From Kordiimonadaceae bacterium (GTDB lineage: Bacteria; Pseudomonadota; Alphaproteobacteria; Sphingomonadales; Kordiimonadaceae), in assembly GCA_014238195.1 (NCBI GenBank), contig JABABO010000127.1:1-8604 (forward strand): a stretch of 8,604 nucleotides of DNA, read 5' to 3'. Every line of letters starts with the position of its first letter. Position 1 is the first letter of the stretch. This document shows, piece after piece, positions 5,917 to 8,604 of the stretch. The position numbers and the translations under genes were made by a program. Under the pieces are notes generated by a model. The model ran no database searches. It was not told the origin of the DNA and saw nothing but the letters and a program-made list of their open reading frames with translations.

Positions 5917-5974
5917 ACGCACTGGCAGGTTTTGCAGACAGCAGACTGGTGTTTAAGGGAATAGGCCTATTTTC
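5901..5974 (+). promoter_or_regulatory. Candidate leuA attenuator: overlapping alternative hairpins
   Basis: CCCTTAAACGC (5910-5920) pairs with GTGTTTAAGGG (5949-5959), 11 bp with one G-U. The stem extends outward through CCTATT (5901-5906) with AATAGG (5960-5965), skipping a 3-base bulge. An alternative outer closure is TAGGCC (5906-5911) with GGCCTA (5964-5969), followed at once by TTTT (5970-5973). A smaller hairpin, GGGAATA (5957-5963) with TATTTTC (5968-5974) and loop GGCC, uses the same right arm, so it excludes the long stem. The leader stop codon and its last two Leu codons lie in the left arm, so ribosome position would decide which fold forms. The terminator side is weak by eye, so the direction of control is uncertain. 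Confidence 0.5.
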
Positions 5975-6077
5975 GAACATTTAACTCATATTTTCCGCTT
6001 ATGCTTTGTGTGTAAGATACGTTTCTTGTATAAAGAATAGTTATCAAGCATTAGGCAACAGAATTTAGGAACCTACC

Positions 6078-7616
6078 ATGTCTACTAGTCAGATTAGAAT
6101 TTTTGATACAACTTTGCGCGACGGCGAACAAAGCCCAGGCGCTTCGATGACTTTAGCAGAAAAATTACGCATCGCTGAAACATTAGAACAGATGGGTGTC
6201 GATGTAATCGAAGCCGGTTTTGCAATTGCTTCAAACGGTGATTTTGATTGTGTGCATAAAATTGCCCTGCAAGTTAAAAATAGCATTGTTGCGTCATTGG
6301 CGCGGGCCTCCCTTGGGGATATTAATCGCGCTGCAGAAGCTGTAAAAGTTGCCGCTAGGCCAAGGATTCATACATTTATTGCCACGAGCGATTTACATAT
6401 GAAATGGAAACTGAATATGGACCGTGACGCTGTGATTGCCGCGATTGATAAATCAGTGTCCCATGCCCGTAATTTAATTGATGATATTGAATGGTCCGCA
6501 GAAGATGCCACGCGAACAGATTTGGATTTTCTTTGCCGTACCGTGGAGACAGCCATTAACGCTGGTGCGACAACCATTAATTTGCCCGATACTGTCGGCT
6601 ACACAACCCCTGCCGAGTATGGGCACATGTTCCGCACGGTCATTGAACGAGTGCCAAACAGCGATAAGGCAATTTTTTCGACACATTGTCACAACGATTT
6701 AGGGCTTGCCGTAGCAAACAGCTTGGCAGGGATTGAAGGCGGGGCGCGTCAAGTGGAATGCACCATAAATGGTATCGGGGAACGGGCAGGTAATTGCGCA
6801 ATGGAAGAAATTGTCATGGCGCTGCGTACCCGTGGTGATGTATTGCCTTATCATACAAATATTGTGAATGAAGACATCATGCGGGCGTCTAAACTCGTAT
6901 CCACGGTTACGGGTTTTAGTGTACAAAATAATAAAGCGATTGTCGGCGCTAACGCTTTCGCCCATGAAAGCGGAATCCATCAAGATGGCATGTTGAAAAA
7001 CGCTGAAACCTATGAAATCATGACCCCTGAAAGTGTTGGTGTAACAAAGACTTCACTGGTGATGGGTAAACATTCGGGCCGTGCGGCCTTTGCTGATAAA
7101 TTGAAGGAATTAGGGTACGAGTTAGGCGATAATGCGTTTCAAGATTGCTTTAGACGCTTTAAAGAAATCGGTGACCGCAAGAAAAATATCTATGATGAGG
7201 ATATAGTCGCGCTGGTCGATGATGGGCTTGCAACAAGTGATAACGCAATCCAGCTTGTTAGTTTAAATACCTATACATCCAGTGACGGTAAAGCTGTTTC
7301 TGATATGACGCTCTCAATTAACGACAAAGAAAATTCAGTTGTTGTCTATGGCACTGGTCCTGTTGATGCTGCCTTTAATGCAATAAAGAAGCTTGTTGGT
7401 ATTACTCCGCACTTGCAACTGTTTCAGGTGCACGCTGTAACCCAAGGCACCGATGCACAAGCGGAATGCACAGTCCGCCTTGAAGAGGACGGACGCACCG
7501 TAAACGGTCAAGGCGCTCATGAGGACACAGTCACAGCAGCAGCACGGGCCTATGTTTCTGCTGTCAATAAACTGATGGTTAAGCGCGAGAAGATGTCACT
7601 TCCTGCAGCGGAATAA
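6078..7616 (+). CDS. leuA: 2-isopropylmalate synthase
   Basis: The product has 512 residues, the usual length of the long bacterial form. It condenses acetyl-CoA with 2-oxoisovalerate to (2S)-2-isopropylmalate, the first committed step of leucine synthesis, in the cytosol. The TIM-barrel catalytic domain starts with FDTTLRDGEQSPG (9-21), holding Asp10, Arg14 and Asp15. HCHNDLGLAVANSL (203-216) provides metal ligands His203 and His205, and NGIGERAGNCAMEE (231-244) supplies the Asn239 region. The linker subdomain includes SGIHQDGMLK (298-307) and MGKHSGR (329-335). The C-terminal regulatory domain (about 390-500), with GTGPVDAAFNAI (425-436) and the QGTDAQAECTV...GQGAHEDTVTAAARAYVSAVN stretch, is intact, so feedback inhibition by leucine is expected. 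The barrel motif usually written GFPxxSPGDF reads GFAIASNGDF here. AGGA lies 7 bases before the ATG. An upstream Leu-rich leader ORF suggests control by attenuation. Confidence 0.97.
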   Translation: MSTSQIRIFDTTLRDGEQSPGASMTLAEKLRIAETLEQMGVDVIEAGFAIASNGDFDCVHKIALQVKNSIVASLARASLGDINRAAEAVKVAARPRIHTFIATSDLHMKWKLNMDRDAVIAAIDKSVSHARNLIDDIEWSAEDATRTDLDFLCRTVETAINAGATTINLPDTVGYTTPAEYGHMFRTVIERVPNSDKAIFSTHCHNDLGLAVANSLAGIEGGARQVECTINGIGERAGNCAMEEIVMALRTRGDVLPYHTNIVNEDIMRASKLVSTVTGFSVQNNKAIVGANAFAHESGIHQDGMLKNAETYEIMTPESVGVTKTSLVMGKHSGRAAFADKLKELGYELGDNAFQDCFRRFKEIGDRKKNIYDEDIVALVDDGLATSDNAIQLVSLNTYTSSDGKAVSDMTLSINDKENSVVVYGTGPVDAAFNAIKKLVGITPHLQLFQVHAVTQGTDAQAECTVRLEEDGRTVNGQGAHEDTVTAAARAYVSAVNKLMVKREKMSLPAAE

Positions 7617-7767
7617 AACCGACGTCTGTTATTTTGCCCTTGATCAAAAACACTGAGTGGTCGGCATGAAACGCCTGAAGCATGGTTAAAAAAGGGTTGA
7701 TATTTTGTGATCGGGCCTATTTTATCAAAAAACACCATATTATAAGCCTTCTAGCCGTTAAGAAGAC

Positions 7768-7796
7768 TTGTAACTCGGTTGATAGTGGCCCATAAC
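7768..7796 (+). promoter_or_regulatory. Candidate mreB promoter
   Basis: TTGTAA (7768-7773) and CATAAC (7791-7796) are 17 bases apart, each matching four of six sigma-70 positions. Transcription would begin near 7803, giving a leader of about 60 bases that contains the inverted repeat at 7809-7830. I see no convincing terminator after leuA, so read-through from leuA is also possible. Confidence 0.3.
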
Positions 7797-7808
7797 TTAA
7801 ACGAAGAA

Positions 7809-7830
7809 TCACTAGCAGTTTGTCTAGTGA
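7809..7830. repeat. Perfect 7-bp inverted repeat upstream of mreB
   Basis: TCACTAG (7809-7815) and CTAGTGA (7824-7830) flank an 8-base spacer and end 33 bases before the mreB ATG. It could be an operator for a dimeric regulator or a 5'-leader hairpin. No T-run follows, so it is not an intrinsic terminator. Confidence 0.5.
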
Positions 7831-7863
7831 AGATAATACTTATTAAGCTGAAAGAGGCACCAC

Positions 7864-8604
7864 ATGCTTTCAAAGTTGCTTGGGATGTTTTCATCCGACA
7901 TGGCTATCGATTTAGGAACAGCTAACACACTTGTTTACGTCAAAGGTCGCGGGATTGTGCTGAACGAACCCTCTGTTGTGGCGATAAAATCCGAAGGGGG
8001 CCGAGACCGCGTCATTGCAGTTGGTGACGAAGCTAAGCTGATGCTGGGACGTACCCCTGCCGGTATCACAGCTATACGCCCACTGCGTGACGGTGTGATA
8101 GCCGATTTCCACGTGGCGGAAAAAATGATTAAACACTTTATCATGAAGGTGCATAATAGCTCGTTTGCTAGCCCGCAAATTGTTGTCTGTGTACCTAGCG
8201 GTTCCACGGCAGTGGAGCGAAAAGCTATTCAGGAATCCGCTGAAGAGGCTGGCGCGCGTAAAGTATGGTTGATTGAGGAACCCATGGCTGCTGCTATTGG
8301 TGCTGGACTACCTGTCACCGAAGCGCAAGGATCAATGGTTGTTGATATTGGCGGTGGCACAACAGAAGTGGCTGTGCTTAGCTTGAACGGTATTGTCTAT
8401 GCAACAAGTGTGCGTGTCGGCGGCGATAAGATGGACGAGGCGCTAATTGGATATATCCGACGCAACCATAATTTACTGATCGGGGAAGCGACAGCTGAAC
8501 GCATTAAAAAAGAGATCGGAACCGCGATGGTGCCAGAAAATGGCGGCGGCGAAACCATGTTGATCAGGGGCCGTGATTTAATGAATGGTGTCCCTAAGGA
8601 AATC
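7864..8604 (+). CDS. mreB: Rod-shape-determining protein MreB (3' end outside window)
   Basis: The first 247 residues are present of about 345 expected for the family. MreB is a bacterial actin that polymerises on ATP along the inner membrane and guides the elongation machinery (MreC, MreD, RodA, PBP2). Residues 1-10 (MLSKLLGMFS) form the short amphipathic N-terminus typical of membrane-binding MreB. DLGTANTLVYV (16-26) is the phosphate-1 loop, and VPSGSTAVERKAI (110-122) and EEPMAAAIGAGLP (138-150) follow as in the actin fold. DIGGGTTEVAVLS (161-173) is the phosphate-2 loop, and VRVGGDKMDEAL (183-194) is the family signature. The ATG at 7864 has GAGG 6 bases upstream (7854-7857). mreC, mreD and the PBP2/RodA genes would be expected just beyond the right edge. 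The gene is not broken within the window. Confidence 0.97.
   Translation, partial: MLSKLLGMFSSDMAIDLGTANTLVYVKGRGIVLNEPSVVAIKSEGGRDRVIAVGDEAKLMLGRTPAGITAIRPLRDGVIADFHVAEKMIKHFIMKVHNSSFASPQIVVCVPSGSTAVERKAIQESAEEAGARKVWLIEEPMAAAIGAGLPVTEAQGSMVVDIGGGTTEVAVLSLNGIVYATSVRVGGDKMDEALIGYIRRNHNLLIGEATAERIKKEIGTAMVPENGGGETMLIRGRDLMNGVPKEI

Larger units (their letters stand above)
5438..6077. other. 640-base intergenic region upstream of leuA
   Basis: The Sel1-proximal part holds the three TTCCTAA repeats. Bases 5560-5680 show no gene or clear structure. A weak promoter candidate for the leuA transcript is TTGCTA (5687-5692), 18 bases, then TAAAAT (5711-5716). A second is TTGCAA (5798-5803), 17 bases, then TGTGAT (5821-5826). 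A 27-codon ORF from ATG 5742 has AAGGA only one base away and no Leu-rich tract, so I do not call it. The leader peptide and the hairpins are listed separately. leuA itself has AGGA (6067-6070) 7 bases before its ATG. Confidence 0.55.

Noticed and set aside
6474..6983. Several short ORFs on both strands within leuA
   Set aside because: All overlap highly conserved LeuA catalytic blocks and show no independent coding signal.
7697..7728. TTGATA/TATCAA inverted repeat after leuA as a terminator
   Set aside because: The arms are A+T-rich and only 6 bp, the loop is 20 bases, and no T-run follows the right arm.
7912..8207. Two minus-strand ORFs opposite mreB
   Set aside because: They mirror the conserved actin-fold motifs of MreB and carry no recognisable domain.

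Overview
The window reads as a chromosomal segment of a Gram-negative bacterium, most likely an alphaproteobacterium of fairly low G+C content. The pointers are a leuA gene directly upstream of mreB (an arrangement I recall from several Alphaproteobacteria; no search was possible), a periplasmic EF-hand protein, and a large secreted zinc metalloprotease of the DUF5117/DUF4953 type. Taxonomy is an inference.

Left edge (1-685): the last part of an IS3-type insertion sequence enters from the left, carrying the transposase C-terminus and the right terminal inverted repeat, and ends at about base 272. It abuts a minus-strand TPR gene whose last five codons and stop are supplied by the IS. The IS has therefore almost certainly cut a longer TPR gene.

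Envelope block (926-5125): a minus-strand gene for an exported four-EF-hand protein faces away from a plus-strand gene for a small exported protein of unknown function with two conserved-looking cysteines. Next comes a 930-residue exported zinc metalloprotease that starts at TTG and carries an unusual Glu/Lys-rich linker. A clear rho-independent terminator closes the block and is shared with a convergent minus-strand gene for a small Sel1-like protein.

Right half (5438-8604): a 640-base gap precedes leuA (2-isopropylmalate synthase, first committed step of leucine synthesis). The gap contains an unlisted 25-codon leader ORF rich in Leu/Val/Ile codons, followed by overlapping, mutually exclusive hairpins. 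This looks like translation-coupled attenuation of leuA. A 247-base gap with a candidate promoter and a perfect 7-bp inverted repeat then leads to mreB, the cell-shape actin homologue, which runs off the right end.

Most of the region is ordinary chromosome. The points most worth a second look are the leuA leader/attenuator, the IS-truncated TPR gene, the helically spaced TTCCTAA repeats upstream of the Sel1 gene, and the uncharacterised small secreted protein. I see no convincing new multi-gene system.
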